Of a stretch of DNA of 64,000 bases, positions 24,443 to 33,608 are shown piece after piece. The DNA is taken from the NCBI RefSeq assembly GCF_000761485.1, contig NZ_JPMX01000024.1:1-64000 (forward strand), given 5' to 3'. Positions within the stretch are counted from its first letter, which is position 1. Each line of letters starts with the position of its first letter. The notes under the pieces are model-generated. The model was not told the DNA's origin. It saw only the letters and a program-made list of their open reading frames with translations, and did no database searches. Position numbers and translations under genes: made by a program. Source of the DNA: Modestobacter caceresii. GTDB lineage: Bacteria; Actinomycetota; Actinomycetes; Mycobacteriales; Geodermatophilaceae.

Positions 24443-25627
24443 ATGCGCTCCCAGCGGTCCCTGTCCCGAACGTTCGTCCGTTGCGCGGTGGGGGTGGGCA
24501 TGCTGCCCGTCCTCCTCGGCGCCACCCTCGCCCCGGCAGCGGCCGGGGAGCGTGGTCGGGTTCCCGACCATGCCGTGGAACAACGCGTCCACAAGGCCCT
24601 CGACCGGCTCGGCCTGCGCGACGTGGCGCCGCGCGACCTGGAGATCGGCACCGCCGTCGCCGGGGGTGGGCACCACCTCGAGCAGGACTACCCCGACCCG
24701 TTCACCTACGACCAGACCTACCGCAAGGCCCTGGCGCGCGAGTTCAGCTCCCTCTCGCCGGAGAACCAGATGAAGTGGGAGTTCATCCACCCGGAGCAGG
24801 GCGAGTACAACTTCGCCCCCATGGACGCGATCGTCGAGTTCGCCCAGCGCCACGGGCAGGAGGTGCGGGGCCACACCCTGCTGTGGCACAGCCAGAACCC
24901 GGCGTGGCTGACGGAGGGCGACTTCACCCCGGACGAGCTGCGCGCGATCCTCAAGGACCACATCCAGACCGTGGTCGGCCGCTACGCCGGCAAGATCGAG
25001 CAGTGGGACGTCGCCAACGAGATCTTCACCGACGGGCCGAACCCGACTCTCCGCCCGGAGAACATCTGGATCAGCGCGCTCGGCCCGGGCATCATCGCCG
25101 ACGCCTTCCGCTGGGCGCACGAGGCCGACCCGACGGCGAAGCTGTTCCTCAACGACTACGCGGTCGACGACATCGGGCCCAAGAGCGACGCCTACTACGC
25201 CCTCTCCCAGGAGCTCCTGGCCCAGGGCGTGCCGCTGCACGGCTTCGCCACCCAGGCGCACCTGAGCTTCGGGTACCCGTTCCCGGCGACGCTCGAGCTG
25301 AACCTGCAGCGCTTCGACGACCTCGGCCTGGAGACGGCGATCACCGAGCTCGACGTCCGCATGCCCCTCGGGGAGAACGGCCGGCCCACCCAGCAGCAGC
25401 TGGAGCAGCAGGCCGACTGGTACCGCTGGGCGCTGGAGGCCTGCCTCGGCGTCGAGGACTGCAACTCCTTCACCATTTGGGGCTTCAACGACAAGTACTC
25501 CTGGGTGCCGGTTTTCTTCGAGGGCACCGGCGCGGCCAACGTGATGTTCGAGGACTACACCCGCAAGCCCGCCTACTGGGCGCTGGCCGTGACCCTCGCC
25601 AAGGCCCGCTGGCTGGGCGTGCGGTGA
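24443..25627 (+). CDS. secreted endo-1,4-beta-xylanase, family GH10
   Basis: A 394-residue secreted xylanase that hydrolyses the xylan backbone with retention. A signal peptide (basic MRSQRSLSRTFVR, hydrophobic core, cut near APAAA-GER, residue 36) is followed by a single GH10 barrel without a carbohydrate-binding module. Acid/base is E193 in WDVANEIF, nucleophile E302 in ITELDV; ENQMKWE, GHTLLWHSQ and the late WGFNDKYSW complete the family pattern. ATG 24443 is chosen as it opens directly into the signal peptide; ATG 24413 is possible. Regulated by the divergent LacI gene, then closed by a 17-bp terminator. Confidence 0.95.
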   Translation: MRSQRSLSRTFVRCAVGVGMLPVLLGATLAPAAAGERGRVPDHAVEQRVHKALDRLGLRDVAPRDLEIGTAVAGGGHHLEQDYPDPFTYDQTYRKALAREFSSLSPENQMKWEFIHPEQGEYNFAPMDAIVEFAQRHGQEVRGHTLLWHSQNPAWLTEGDFTPDELRAILKDHIQTVVGRYAGKIEQWDVANEIFTDGPNPTLRPENIWISALGPGIIADAFRWAHEADPTAKLFLNDYAVDDIGPKSDAYYALSQELLAQGVPLHGFATQAHLSFGYPFPATLELNLQRFDDLGLETAITELDVRMPLGENGRPTQQQLEQQADWYRWALEACLGVEDCNSFTIWGFNDKYSWVPVFFEGTGAANVMFEDYTRKPAYWALAVTLAKARWLGVR

Positions 25628-25645
25628 CCGACGGGATCGCCTGAC

Positions 25646-25686
25646 CCCGGTGGGGAGCCCGGTGACTGGCCGGGCTCCCCACCGGG
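25646..25686 (+). terminator. strong hairpin terminator after the xylanase gene
   Basis: A 17-base-pair stem (CCCGGTGGGGAGCCCGG at 25646-25662 against 25670-25686) with a 7-base loop lies 18 bases past the stop codon. No T run. Confidence 0.75.
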
Positions 25687-25730
25687 TAGCCGTTCGAGGC
25701 CGACCGTCCCGACGACCGAGGAGAACGGCC

Positions 25731-26153
25731 ATGCCGAAGACCACGAAGAGCGGCGACGCGAAGCAGGACGAGATCCCCAGCACCCTGCAGCGCTCGGACG
25801 AGAAGGCGCAGCGGACCTTCGCCAAGGCGCACGACTCCGCCGCCGACTCCTACGGCGACGAGCAGCGGGCCAACCAGGTCGCCTGGAGCGCGGTGAAGCA
25901 CACGCACGAGAAGGTGGGCGACCACTGGGAACCCAAGGACCACAAGGGGCCGAGTGATCCCCAGGCCGAGGGCGGCCGGGACACCGACCGGGAGACCAAG
26001 GGCGGCGTGGACGCGAACGCCTCCAAGTCCCACCTCTACGACGTCGCCAAGGAGCTGGACGTGGAGGGCCGGTCGACGATGGACAAGGACGAACTGGTCG
26101 ACGCCATCCAGAAGGCCAACGACGAGAAGACCGCCGAGGCGCGCGAGAAGTGA
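25731..26153 (+). CDS. ChaB-family protein with C-terminal Rho N-terminal-like domain
   Basis: A 140-residue hydrophilic protein. Residues 10-75 match the ChaB family (LQRSDEKAQRTFAKAHDSAA, then AWSAVKHTHEKVGDHWEPK); residues 98-135 resemble the SAP/Rho-N nucleic-acid-binding helix bundle (LYDVAKELDVEGRSTMDKDE then LVDAIQKAN). Actinobacterial ChaB proteins are often stress-linked, not cation exchangers. GAGGAG precedes the ATG, and a GGGTAG sequence lies 42 bases upstream at the edge of the xylanase terminator. Confidence 0.85.
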   Translation: MPKTTKSGDAKQDEIPSTLQRSDEKAQRTFAKAHDSAADSYGDEQRANQVAWSAVKHTHEKVGDHWEPKDHKGPSDPQAEGGRDTDRETKGGVDANASKSHLYDVAKELDVEGRSTMDKDELVDAIQKANDEKTAEAREK

Positions 26154-26171
26154 CCCGGCGACACTGACCGG

Positions 26172-26981
26172 GTGCACCGGGAGGAGATGCGGGCCCGCTA
26201 CGAGCGGGCCAGCCAGTGGCCGTTGGTCGTCGTGGCCGTGCTGTTCGTCGTGGCCTACGCCTGGCGGGTGCTGCAGCCCGGCTTCCCGGGCTGGGTGCAG
26301 ACGGTCCTGCTGGTGGTGACCGTCGGGGTGTGGCCGGTGTTCCTGGCCGACTACGTCATCCGGCTGGCGCTGGCCGAGCACCGGTGGCGGTTCGTCCGGC
26401 AGAACTGGCTCGACGGCCTGGCCGTGCTCCTGCCGCTGCTGCGCCCGCTGCGGATCATCAGCCTCGTCCGGGTCGCCCGGGTGCTCGACCGCAAGCTCAC
26501 CGTCTCGCTGCACGGACGGGTCGCCTACTACGTCACCTCGATCTCCGCTCTCGTCGTCTTCATGGCCTCACTGGCCGTGTACGACGCCGAGCGGGACGCC
26601 CCCGACGCCGTCATCACCGACTACGGGGACGCCGTCTGGTGGGGGCTGACCACGATCACCACCGTCGGCTACGGCGACGAGTACCCGGTCACCGGCGAGG
26701 GGCGGCTGGTGGCGGCCCTGCTGATGGTCGGCGGCATCGCCCTGCTCGGTGTGGTCACCGCCGCGGTCGCCTCCTGGTTCGTCGGCCGGGTCGCCGACGC
26801 CGCCCATGCCCAGGACGAGGCGGACGACGCCGTGTTGCGTGCGCAGCTGGCCGACCTGACCGAGGAGGTCCGCCGGCTGCGCAGCGACCTCGCCGGGCAG
26901 CCCCTCGGCGAGCTCACGCCGACGGGATCAGGATCAGCTCGGTCTGCCGCTGGTCCAGGTACTCCACGCCTGCAGCCGTGA
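26172..26981 (+). CDS. voltage-gated-type potassium channel
   Basis: A 269-residue membrane protein with six hydrophobic segments. S4-like arginines are visible (RPLRIISLVRVARVLDRK) and the pore carries the K+ selectivity filter TITTVGYGD near residue 162. A cytoplasmic coiled coil (residues 215-245) follows the last helix. It would conduct K+ out of or into the cell in response to voltage. The last 23 codons overlap the 3' end of the convergent M24 peptidase gene, so the extreme C-terminus is shaped by both frames. Confidence 0.9.
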   Translation: MHREEMRARYERASQWPLVVVAVLFVVAYAWRVLQPGFPGWVQTVLLVVTVGVWPVFLADYVIRLALAEHRWRFVRQNWLDGLAVLLPLLRPLRIISLVRVARVLDRKLTVSLHGRVAYYVTSISALVVFMASLAVYDAERDAPDAVITDYGDAVWWGLTTITTVGYGDEYPVTGEGRLVAALLMVGGIALLGVVTAAVASWFVGRVADAAHAQDEADDAVLRAQLADLTEEVRRLRSDLAGQPLGELTPTGSGSARSAAGPGTPRLQP

Positions 26982-28236
26982 GCGCGATGCCCTGCTCCAG
27001 CGCCATCCGCACCAGCTGACCGCCCCACTCCGCGACCGGCACCCGCACACACAGCTCCAGGGCGTAGACGGTGTCCGGGTGCACCGGCGCCGAGCCCGCG
27101 CCGGGGACGCCGTCCTGCTGGTCCCACATCCCGATGGCCGGGCCGGCGCCGTGACCGTGCACCCCGACCGGGTGGGAGTAGACGTCGCCGTCGATGCCCG
27201 CCGCAGCTGCGGCGGCGCGGGCGGCGGCGAGCACCTCGTCGCCGGTCCGGCCCGGCTGCAGTGCTGCGGTCGTCAGGTCCTGCATCCGGTTGCCGACGCC
27301 CAGCGCCGCGACCAGCCCGGCCGGGGCGGCGCCCTCCCCGGGGCGGAGCACGTAGGCGTTGCGCTGGGTGTCGGTCATCAGGCCCAGGCTGGAGAGCCCG
27401 ACGTCGCAGTGCACCAGGTCACCGGGTTCGATGACCGCGTCGTAGCGGACGCCGGGCAGCACGGTGCCGCGCTCGTCGGCGAGCGGGCTGCCGGCCCGCT
27501 GCAGCCCCACGGTGGGCTGGAACCAGGCGTCCACCCCGAGGTCGGCGAAGCGCTGGCGGATCCACCAGGCGACGTCGAGCGCCGTCGTCTCGCCCACGGT
27601 GATGACGGCCGGTGAGAACGCCTCGTCGATGACCTCGTGGGCCAGCCGGTTCAGGGCGTGCAGGGCGGCGATCTCCTCGGGCAGCCGGGTCTCCAGCCAG
27701 CCCACCGCGAGCTGCTCGGCCGAGACCAGCTCCTCCGCGTGCGGGCCCAGTGCCTGCACCAGCAGGTCGTGCTCGGTGTGGGCCAGGCCGTCGGCGTGGG
27801 CGAAGGTGGCCGAGACGTCCACGCCGATCGTGCGCGGCGCAGCCTGGTCCACGAAGCGGCGGACGGCGGTCCACTGCGACTCCTCCGCCGTCAGCCCCGG
27901 CTGCTCGTCGGCGTCCCAGGAGCTGAGGAACTGACCGACCGGGTACCGGGAGACCGCCGCGGCCGTGACGCCGTCGTCGCTGCGGTGGAACAGCAGGATG
28001 GTGCGCCGCCGGGCCGACAGCCAGGTCGCCGGCAGCAGGGTCGGGAGCACCGGGTCCTCGTTGTACTCGCGTCCGATGACCACCCACAGGTCGATCTCCG
28101 CGCGGTCCATCAGCCCAGGGAGCACGTCGAGCAGACGCTGGGTCAGCCAGCGGTCCCGGACGTCGGCCTGCTCGCGCAGCGACAGCGGCACGGTGCGGGT
28201 GGGGTCCGGGACTCCCGGCTCTGCGGTCGCGATCAT
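26914..28236 (-). CDS. M24-family metallopeptidase (aminopeptidase P/creatinase fold)
   Basis: A 440-residue two-domain protein. The C-terminal pita-bread domain has metal-ligand candidates in VHCDVGLSSLGLMTDTQR, the histidine of YSHPVGVHGHGAGPA and the glutamate of VYALELCVRV. The final ligand region reads VRMALEQGI instead of the usual VRIED, but ends in RQTELILIPS, so this looks like a separate subfamily. Peptidase activity on Xaa-Pro bonds is plausible but not certain. No signal peptide, so cytoplasmic. Convergent with the K+ channel gene and overlapping it by 68 bases. Confidence 0.85.
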   Translation of the reverse strand: MIATAEPGVPDPTRTVPLSLREQADVRDRWLTQRLLDVLPGLMDRAEIDLWVVIGREYNEDPVLPTLLPATWLSARRRTILLFHRSDDGVTAAAVSRYPVGQFLSSWDADEQPGLTAEESQWTAVRRFVDQAAPRTIGVDVSATFAHADGLAHTEHDLLVQALGPHAEELVSAEQLAVGWLETRLPEEIAALHALNRLAHEVIDEAFSPAVITVGETTALDVAWWIRQRFADLGVDAWFQPTVGLQRAGSPLADERGTVLPGVRYDAVIEPGDLVHCDVGLSSLGLMTDTQRNAYVLRPGEGAAPAGLVAALGVGNRMQDLTTAALQPGRTGDEVLAAARAAAAAAGIDGDVYSHPVGVHGHGAGPAIGMWDQQDGVPGAGSAPVHPDTVYALELCVRVPVAEWGGQLVRMALEQGIALTAAGVEYLDQRQTELILIPSA

Positions 28237-28296
28237 GCTGGCAGGAAAGCAGACCGCCGACCGGGCCGCCCGGGGACGGTGGGTCGCCGCTCCCGC

Positions 28297-29472
28297 TCAG
28301 GCCATCCCGCCGCCGCCCGGACCACGCCGTGAGCCACCGGCGACCGGGGGGCGGGGGGCGAGCAGGCTGCCGGCCACGACCACCCGGTCCCGACCGCCCT
28401 GCTTCGCCTCGTACATGGCGGCGTCGGCGCGGTCGACCAGCCGCCACAGCGCGTCGGTGGGGTCCTCGCCGTCGACCGGGCCGGCCAGCGCGACCCCGAT
28501 CGAGGCGGTCACCCCCCGCTGCCGTCCGCACTCGCTGTCCACGACGGCCAACCGGAGTCGCTGCGCCAGCCGCCAGGCCACGTCGGGGTCGGACACCAGC
28601 CCGAGCACGACGAGCTCCTCCCCGCCGGTGCGCGCCAACATGTCGGCCGGGCGCACGCTGGCGGCCAGGGCGTCGGACACCTCGCGGAGGACGGCGTCGC
28701 CGACAGCGTGGCCGTAGGTGTCGTTGAGCCGCTTGAAGTGGTCCAGGTCCAGGACCAGGGCCGCCACCCGCTGGCCGTCGCGCCGGGCCTGCCGCCAGAT
28801 CCGTGGCGCCTGGTCGACCAGGGACCGCCGGTTCGCCAGGCCGGTCAGCGGGTCGGTGGAGGACAGCGCCTGGGTCGCCGTCAGCAGGCGCTGCACCCGC
28901 CGGCGCAGCACGAAGACCCCGAAGGTGGCGGCGTTGAGCAGCCCGGCGCTGGCCGTCACGGCGACGACGAGCCCGGCGGTGCCCGGGTAGCTGTCGGCCA
29001 GGGCGAGCCAGCAGGCCACGACGACGGCGACCATGTGCACCGCGAGCGCACGGATGCCGAGGAACCAGGCGGCGACGAGGCAGGTGAACAGCAGCATCAG
29101 GGGAGGGGCGTAGCGCAGCGGGTCGCCGGTCGCCCAGGCGAACACCACGTAGACCAGGTCGCCGAACAGCACGAGGGCGACGGTCGCGGCCTCACCGGCG
29201 CGCCGGTGCACCCCGAGGGCAGCGGCGAGCAGGAGGCAGGCGCCCAGCGTGACGGCGTAGACCGGACGGCTGGCGCCCTCGCGTACAGCTCCGTCGATGA
29301 AGAGGTTGATCGAGCCCAGGACCGCGCTCACCGCGAGCAGCACCGCCAGCGCCCCGGCGACCAGGGCGCTCTCCGGCCCCCGACCGGGGCGCAGGGGATC
29401 GAGCGCCGCACGGGTCGACTCCCCGTCGCGCCGTGTGCTGGGCGTGTGGCCCCCCGTCATGGGCAGGAGCAT
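28297..29472 (-). CDS. membrane-bound diguanylate cyclase (GGDEF)
   Basis: A 391-residue protein with about six to eight N-terminal membrane helices (residues 35-200) and a C-terminal GGDEF domain that makes cyclic di-GMP from two GTP. The domain starts at SSTDPLTGLANRRSLVDQ; the active-site loop is TGGEELVVL (GGEEL, an accepted active variant) near residue 281. No RxxD inhibitory site is evident just before it. ATG 29472 or ATG 29460 could be the start; neither has a clear ribosome site. Confidence 0.9.
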   Translation of the reverse strand: MLLPMTGGHTPSTRRDGESTRAALDPLRPGRGPESALVAGALAVLLAVSAVLGSINLFIDGAVREGASRPVYAVTLGACLLLAAALGVHRRAGEAATVALVLFGDLVYVVFAWATGDPLRYAPPLMLLFTCLVAAWFLGIRALAVHMVAVVVACWLALADSYPGTAGLVVAVTASAGLLNAATFGVFVLRRRVQRLLTATQALSSTDPLTGLANRRSLVDQAPRIWRQARRDGQRVAALVLDLDHFKRLNDTYGHAVGDAVLREVSDALAASVRPADMLARTGGEELVVLGLVSDPDVAWRLAQRLRLAVVDSECGRQRGVTASIGVALAGPVDGEDPTDALWRLVDRADAAMYEAKQGGRDRVVVAGSLLAPRPPVAGGSRRGPGGGGMA

Positions 29473-29650
29473 GCCGCAGGTGAGGGCTCAGCAGAACGGG
29501 ATGGGGCGTGTCATTTCCGGAACCGGTTCTGTTGCCAGGCGCAACGGCCGGGCCCACGGCGAGGACGACCAGCGGATGCGAGGCTGGACGTCACGAGCCG
29601 GAGACCACCAGCTGGACACGACGAGCCGGACACCACGAGAGGAGCCGACG

Positions 29651-29839
29651 ATGGCGCAGGGACCGTGGTTCTACTGCCTGAAGCACCACGCCGTCGAGAC
29701 GCGGGACGGCTGTGCCGAGCGGCACCGCCTGGGCCCGTACGACGACCGTGCGGAGGCCGAGGCCGCCCTGGAGAAGGTCGCCGAGCGGAACGAGGCGGCC
29801 GACGCCGCCGACCGCGCCTGGGAGGAGGGCCGGGGCTGA
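29651..29839 (+). CDS. 62-residue conserved actinobacterial protein
   Basis: A short soluble protein: WFYCLKHHAVETRDGC at the start, then RLGPYDDRAEAEAALEKVAE, resembling a small SPOR-like fold I recall from many actinobacteria, often without a name. Two cysteines (about residues 9 and 21) and a HH pair could bind metal. GAGAGGAG precedes ATG 29651. Function unknown. Upstream (29473-29650) there is a palindromic TTCCGGAACCGGTT patch at 29515-29528 but no gene. Confidence 0.7.
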   Translation: MAQGPWFYCLKHHAVETRDGCAERHRLGPYDDRAEAEAALEKVAERNEAADAADRAWEEGRG

Positions 29840-29927
29840 GCCGACCCGCGCGGCCGGGTGCGGTCGCGCGGGGCATGATCGTCGGCAGGGGGCGTCCGTG
29901 AGGGCGCCCGGAGGATCAGGAGGAGTC

Positions 29928-30623
29928 GTGACGGACGGACGCGCGATGGAGGACCTCGTCGTCGGCGTGCTCGGGGGCACGGGGCCGCAGGGGCGGGGCC
30001 TGGCGGTGCGGCTGGCCGCGGCCGGGCAGCGGGTGCTGCTGGGATCCCGGGACGCCGCACGCGCCGAGGAGGTCGCCGGCGAGGTGGCCACCCGGGCCGA
30101 TGCAGCCGCCGGCGGCGTCGGGGTGTCGGTCCGGGGTGGCTCCAACGACGACGTGGCCGGTGCTGCGGACCTGGTGATCGTCGCCGTCCCGTACGCCGGG
30201 CACGCCGACACCCTCGCCGAGCTGGCGACCCCGCTGGCAGGGAAGGTCGTCGTCGACTGCGTCGTCCCGATGGGCTGGGACGAGCTGGGCGCCTACGTGC
30301 TGGACGTTGCCGAGGGCAGTGTGTGCCAGCAGGCCGCCGCCCTGCTGCCGGACAGCTCCGTCGTCGGCGCCTTCCACCACCTCTCGGCCGTGACGCTGGA
30401 GGACCTCTCCCAGCCGACGCTCGAGGGCGACGTGATGGTGGTCGGCGACGTCCGGGAGGCCACCGACCTGGTGCAGGCCCTCGCCGGCCGGCTGCCGGGG
30501 ATGCGCGGGGTCTACGCCGGCCGGCTGCGCAACGCCCGCCAGGTCGAGGCGCTGACGATCAACCTGGTGTCGGTCAACCGCCGCTACAAGGCCCACGCCG
30601 GCGTCCGCATCACCGACGTGTAG
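29928..30623 (+). CDS. fno: NADPH:F420 oxidoreductase
   Basis: A 231-residue enzyme that exchanges hydride between NADPH and coenzyme F420, supplying F420H2 to F420-dependent enzymes. The Rossmann start VGVLGGTGPQGRGLAVRLA, NADPH-phosphate selecting GSRDAARAEE, and VIVAVPYAGHADTL are typical; the C-terminal half carries VGAFHHLSA and the F420-site helix. AGGAGGAG lies 4 bases before GTG 29928. Two other F420-linked genes (54653 and 63556) occur in the window. Confidence 0.88.
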   Translation: MTDGRAMEDLVVGVLGGTGPQGRGLAVRLAAAGQRVLLGSRDAARAEEVAGEVATRADAAAGGVGVSVRGGSNDDVAGAADLVIVAVPYAGHADTLAELATPLAGKVVVDCVVPMGWDELGAYVLDVAEGSVCQQAAALLPDSSVVGAFHHLSAVTLEDLSQPTLEGDVMVVGDVREATDLVQALAGRLPGMRGVYAGRLRNARQVEALTINLVSVNRRYKAHAGVRITDV

Positions 30624-30650
30624 TCGCGCTCTTGCGGCCGGGAGGCCGCT

Positions 30651-30694
30651 GTCCGGGCTCGGCGCGGGGCCGGAGGCTCCCGCCGGGCCCGGAC
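30651..30694. terminator. hairpin between convergent fno and panB
   Basis: GTCCGGGC and GCCCGGAC frame an imperfect stem extending to GCGGG/CCCGC around a CCGGAGG loop. It lies between two convergent stop codons. Confidence 0.5.
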
Positions 30695-30751
30695 CAAGCG
30701 GCTCAGTGGCAGCCGGGACGGCTCCTGGCCGCGATGCGGCCCGGGGGGTCG

Positions 30752-31582
30752 CTATTCAAAAGAGTGCTCCGGCCCCGGGAAGGAGCCCTCGCGGACCTCT
30801 GCCGCGTACTCCTGGGCGGCCCGGAGCAGCTCGCCGCGCAGGTCGGCGTACTTCTTCACGAACTTCGGCACCCGCCCCGAGGTCATCCCGGCCATGTCCG
30901 GCCAGACGAGCACCTGGGCGTCGCAGTCGGGCCCGGCACCGATCCCGATCGTCGGGATGGACAGCTCCTTGGTGACCTGCCCGGCGACCTCGGCCGGCAC
31001 CATCTCCATGACGACGGCGAACGCGCCGGCGTCCTGCACCGCGTGCGCGTCGGCGAGCAGCTGCTCGGCCCCGGCGCCACGGCCCTGCACCCGGAAACCG
31101 CCCAGGGCGTGCTCGCTCTGCGGGGTGAAGCCGATGTGCGCCATCACCGGGATGCCGGCCTCGGTGAGCAGCCGGATCTGCGGCGCCACCCGGACGCCGC
31201 CCTCCAACTTGACCGCCTGCGCCCCGCCCTCCTTCATCAACCGCACCGCGGTGTCGAAGGCCTGCTGCGGGCCGGACTCGTAGCTGCCGAACGGCAGGTC
31301 GGCGACGATCAGCGAGCGCTTCGTGGAGCGGGTGACCGCCTTGGTCATCAGCAGCAGGTCCTCCACCGTCACCGGCACGGTCGAGGTGTGCCCGAGGACG
31401 ACGTTGCCCGCGGAGTCACCGACCAGCAGCACCGGGATGCCGGCCTCCTCGAACACCGCGGCCGCATAGGTGTCGTAGGCGGTGAGCATCGCCCACTTCT
31501 CGCCGCGCTCCTTGGCCTGCTGCAGGTGGTGGACGCGCACCCGGGCGGTGGCGGTGCCGCCGTAGAGGGGGGACTCGGTCAT
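30752..31582 (-). CDS. panB: 3-methyl-2-oxobutanoate hydroxymethyltransferase
   Basis: PanB makes ketopantoate from 2-oxoisovalerate and methylene-tetrahydrofolate, the first step to pantothenate and CoA. The 276-residue decamer-forming TIM barrel shows [20 protein letters not shown], the Mg2+-binding [18 protein letters not shown] and AHIGFTPQ, all conserved. Its ATG overlaps the nadE stop by 4 bases (ATGA), so the two genes form one translationally coupled unit. panC/panD are not nearby. In M. tuberculosis panB (Rv2225) lies in the same broader neighbourhood. Confidence 0.95.
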   Translation of the reverse strand: MTESPLYGGTATARVRVHHLQQAKERGEKWAMLTAYDTYAAAVFEEAGIPVLLVGDSAGNVVLGHTSTVPVTVEDLLLMTKAVTRSTKRSLIVADLPFGSYESGPQQAFDTAVRLMKEGGAQAVKLEGGVRVAPQIRLLTEAGIPVMAHIGFTPQSEHALGGFRVQGRGAGAEQLLADAHAVQDAGAFAVVMEMVPAEVAGQVTKELSIPTIGIGAGPDCDAQVLVWPDMAGMTSGRVPKFVKKYADLRGELLRAAQEYAAEVREGSFPGPEHSFE

Positions 31583-33432
31583 CGGGCCGCTCCTTCGCGG
31601 ACGCTGGGCAGGCTCTCCCGCCAGCGGTTGGTGATGGGCAGCCGGCGGTCCCGGCCGAACGCCTTGAGCGAGATCTTGGTGCCCGGCGCGGACTGGCGGC
31701 GCTTGAACTCGGCCAGGTCGACCAGCCGCAGCACCCGGGCCACCACCTCGGGGTCGTGGCCGCGCTCGAGCAGCTGAGCCAGCCCCAGGTCACGGTCGAC
31801 GTAGTCGGCGATGACGGCGTCGAGCTCCTCGTAGGAGGGGAGCGAGTCGCTGTCCTGCTGCCCGGGGGCCAGCTCGGCCGACGGTGGCTTGTCGATGGAG
31901 TTCTGCGGGATCGGCTCCACCTGGCCGCGATCCCGGGCGTGCGCGTTGCGCCACCGCGCGAGGTCCCAGACGAGGGTCTTGAGCACGTCCTTGATCGGGG
32001 CGAAGCCACCGGCGGCGTCGCCGTAGAGCGTGGAGTAACCGACGGCCACCTCGCTCTTGTTGCTCGTGGCCAGCAGCAGGTGGCCGTGCTGGTTGGACAG
32101 CCCCATCAGCAGCGTCCCGCGCACCCGGGCCTGGACGTTCTCCGCGGCGACGCCGGACAGCTCAACCGCCTCCTCGAACGCCGTCACGACCGGGGCGATC
32201 GGGACGACGGAGTAGTGCATGCCCAGGCGCTCCGCCGAGTCCGCGGCGTCGGCCAGGGAGTGCTCGCTGGACCACCGCGAGGGCAGCCCGACGCCGAACA
32301 CCCGGTCGGCGCCCAGGGCGTCGACGGCCAGCGCGGCCACCACCGCCGAGTCGATGCCGCCGGACATGCCGAGCACCACGGAGGGCATGCCGTTCTTGTC
32401 GATGAAGTCGCGCAGCCCCAGCACCAGGGCCCGCCAGACCTCCTCGCAGTCGCTCAGCGGCTCGGCCACCGTGCCCGGCTGCGCCGGGTAGGCGGCCACC
32501 GGCTGCTCGGACACCAGGTGCCGGGTGACGGTCATCGGGCCGATCCGGCCCTGCCGTCGGTCCGGCACGGCCGCCGGGTCCACCGCCAGGTCGACGGTGA
32601 GCAGGTGCTCGACGAACTGCGGGGCGCGGGCGAGCAACTCGCCGGCGGCGGAGACGGCCAGCGAGTCGCCGTCGAAGACCAGCTCGTCCTGGCCGCCCAC
32701 CTGGTTGCAGTAGACGATCGGGGCGTTCGCCTCCGCGGCGCGACGCTGGACCAGCGGCAACCGCAGGTCGTCCTTGGCGCGCTCGTAGGGGGAGGCGTTG
32801 GGGGAGACGACGAGGTCGACGCCGGCCTGCCCGGCCACCCCGCACGGGCCGCCCTCCACCCAGAGGTCCTCGCAGACGGTCAGCGCGACGTCGACGCCGT
32901 GCAGCCGCACGATCGGCAGCTCGGTGCCGGGCACGAAGTAGCGGGCCTCGTCGAAGACGCCGTAGTTGGGCAGGTGGCGCTTGTGGTAGCGGGCCACGAC
33001 CTCCCCGCCGTGCAGCAGGGCGGCGGCGTTGCGCGGGGCGCCCCGGCGGGGGTTGGCGTCGCCGGGGGCGTCGTCCGCGTCGGTCGGGATCGCGTCCACC
33101 GGGGCGGGGCCGGCTCCCTCGGTGTGCGCCAGGTAGCCGACGACGACGGCGGTGCCGCCCAGGCCCTGCTCGGCCAGCGTGCCCGCCAGCTCGACCAGCG
33201 TCTGCTCGCTGGCCCGGGCGAAGGACTCCCGGAGCACCAGGTCCTCGGCCGGGTAGCCGGTCAGCGTCATCTCCGGGAACACCACGAGGTGGGCATCGCG
33301 GCCGGCGGCCCGCTGGGTCCACTCGACGACCAGCTCCGCGTTGCCCGCGAGGTCGCCGACCCGGGTGTCGACCTGGGCCAGGGCCACCCGCAACTGCCGC
33401 GCCGACTCCGCCGTCCGCTGCTGATCACTCAC
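31579..33432 (-). CDS. nadE: glutamine-dependent NAD+ synthetase
   Basis: A 617-residue two-domain enzyme that amidates nicotinate adenine dinucleotide to NAD+. Residues 1-300 are a nitrilase-type glutaminase with the Glu-Lys-Cys triad (E54 in [10 protein letters not shown], Lys in [10 protein letters not shown], Cys in [10 protein letters not shown]); residues about 330-617 are the synthetase with P-loop [16 protein letters not shown] 33432 is chosen because the conserved sequence begins a few residues later and the longer frame would run through glnA2's promoter. The octameric mycobacterial enzyme has the same architecture and length range. Confidence 0.94.
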   Translation of the reverse strand: MSDQQRTAESARQLRVALAQVDTRVGDLAGNAELVVEWTQRAAGRDAHLVVFPEMTLTGYPAEDLVLRESFARASEQTLVELAGTLAEQGLGGTAVVVGYLAHTEGAGPAPVDAIPTDADDAPGDANPRRGAPRNAAALLHGGEVVARYHKRHLPNYGVFDEARYFVPGTELPIVRLHGVDVALTVCEDLWVEGGPCGVAGQAGVDLVVSPNASPYERAKDDLRLPLVQRRAAEANAPIVYCNQVGGQDELVFDGDSLAVSAAGELLARAPQFVEHLLTVDLAVDPAAVPDRRQGRIGPMTVTRHLVSEQPVAAYPAQPGTVAEPLSDCEEVWRALVLGLRDFIDKNGMPSVVLGMSGGIDSAVVAALAVDALGADRVFGVGLPSRWSSEHSLADAADSAERLGMHYSVVPIAPVVTAFEEAVELSGVAAENVQARVRGTLLMGLSNQHGHLLLATSNKSEVAVGYSTLYGDAAGGFAPIKDVLKTLVWDLARWRNAHARDRGQVEPIPQNSIDKPPSAELAPGQQDSDSLPSYEELDAVIADYVDRDLGLAQLLERGHDPEVVARVLRLVDLAEFKRRQSAPGTKISLKAFGRDRRLPITNRWRESLPSVREGAAR

Positions 33433-33608
33433 ACCGGAGAGTGTGGTCGCCGCCCCACCCGGTCGCCCAGGTGGGGACTCCCCGGGCGGGTGTGGTTCAC
33501 GCCACATGAGCGGCGGCGTGCGACCGGTCCGGGGTGCCTGTTCCGCCCGGCCCCTCCGAGGGGGCAGGCTGGGACCACGTAACACCGTTGTCACGACTGG
33601 AGTGGAGC

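Noticed and set aside
29515-29529. TTCCGGAACCGGTTC overlapping palindromes as an operator
   Set aside because: Suggestive, but no regulator is adjacent and short GC palindromes are expected by chance at this composition.
33579-33594. GTAAC-n6-GTCAC upstream of glnA2 as a GlnR site
   Set aside because: Only the first half fits; the second lacks the GaAAC pattern and no second pair follows, unlike the clear box at glnA.
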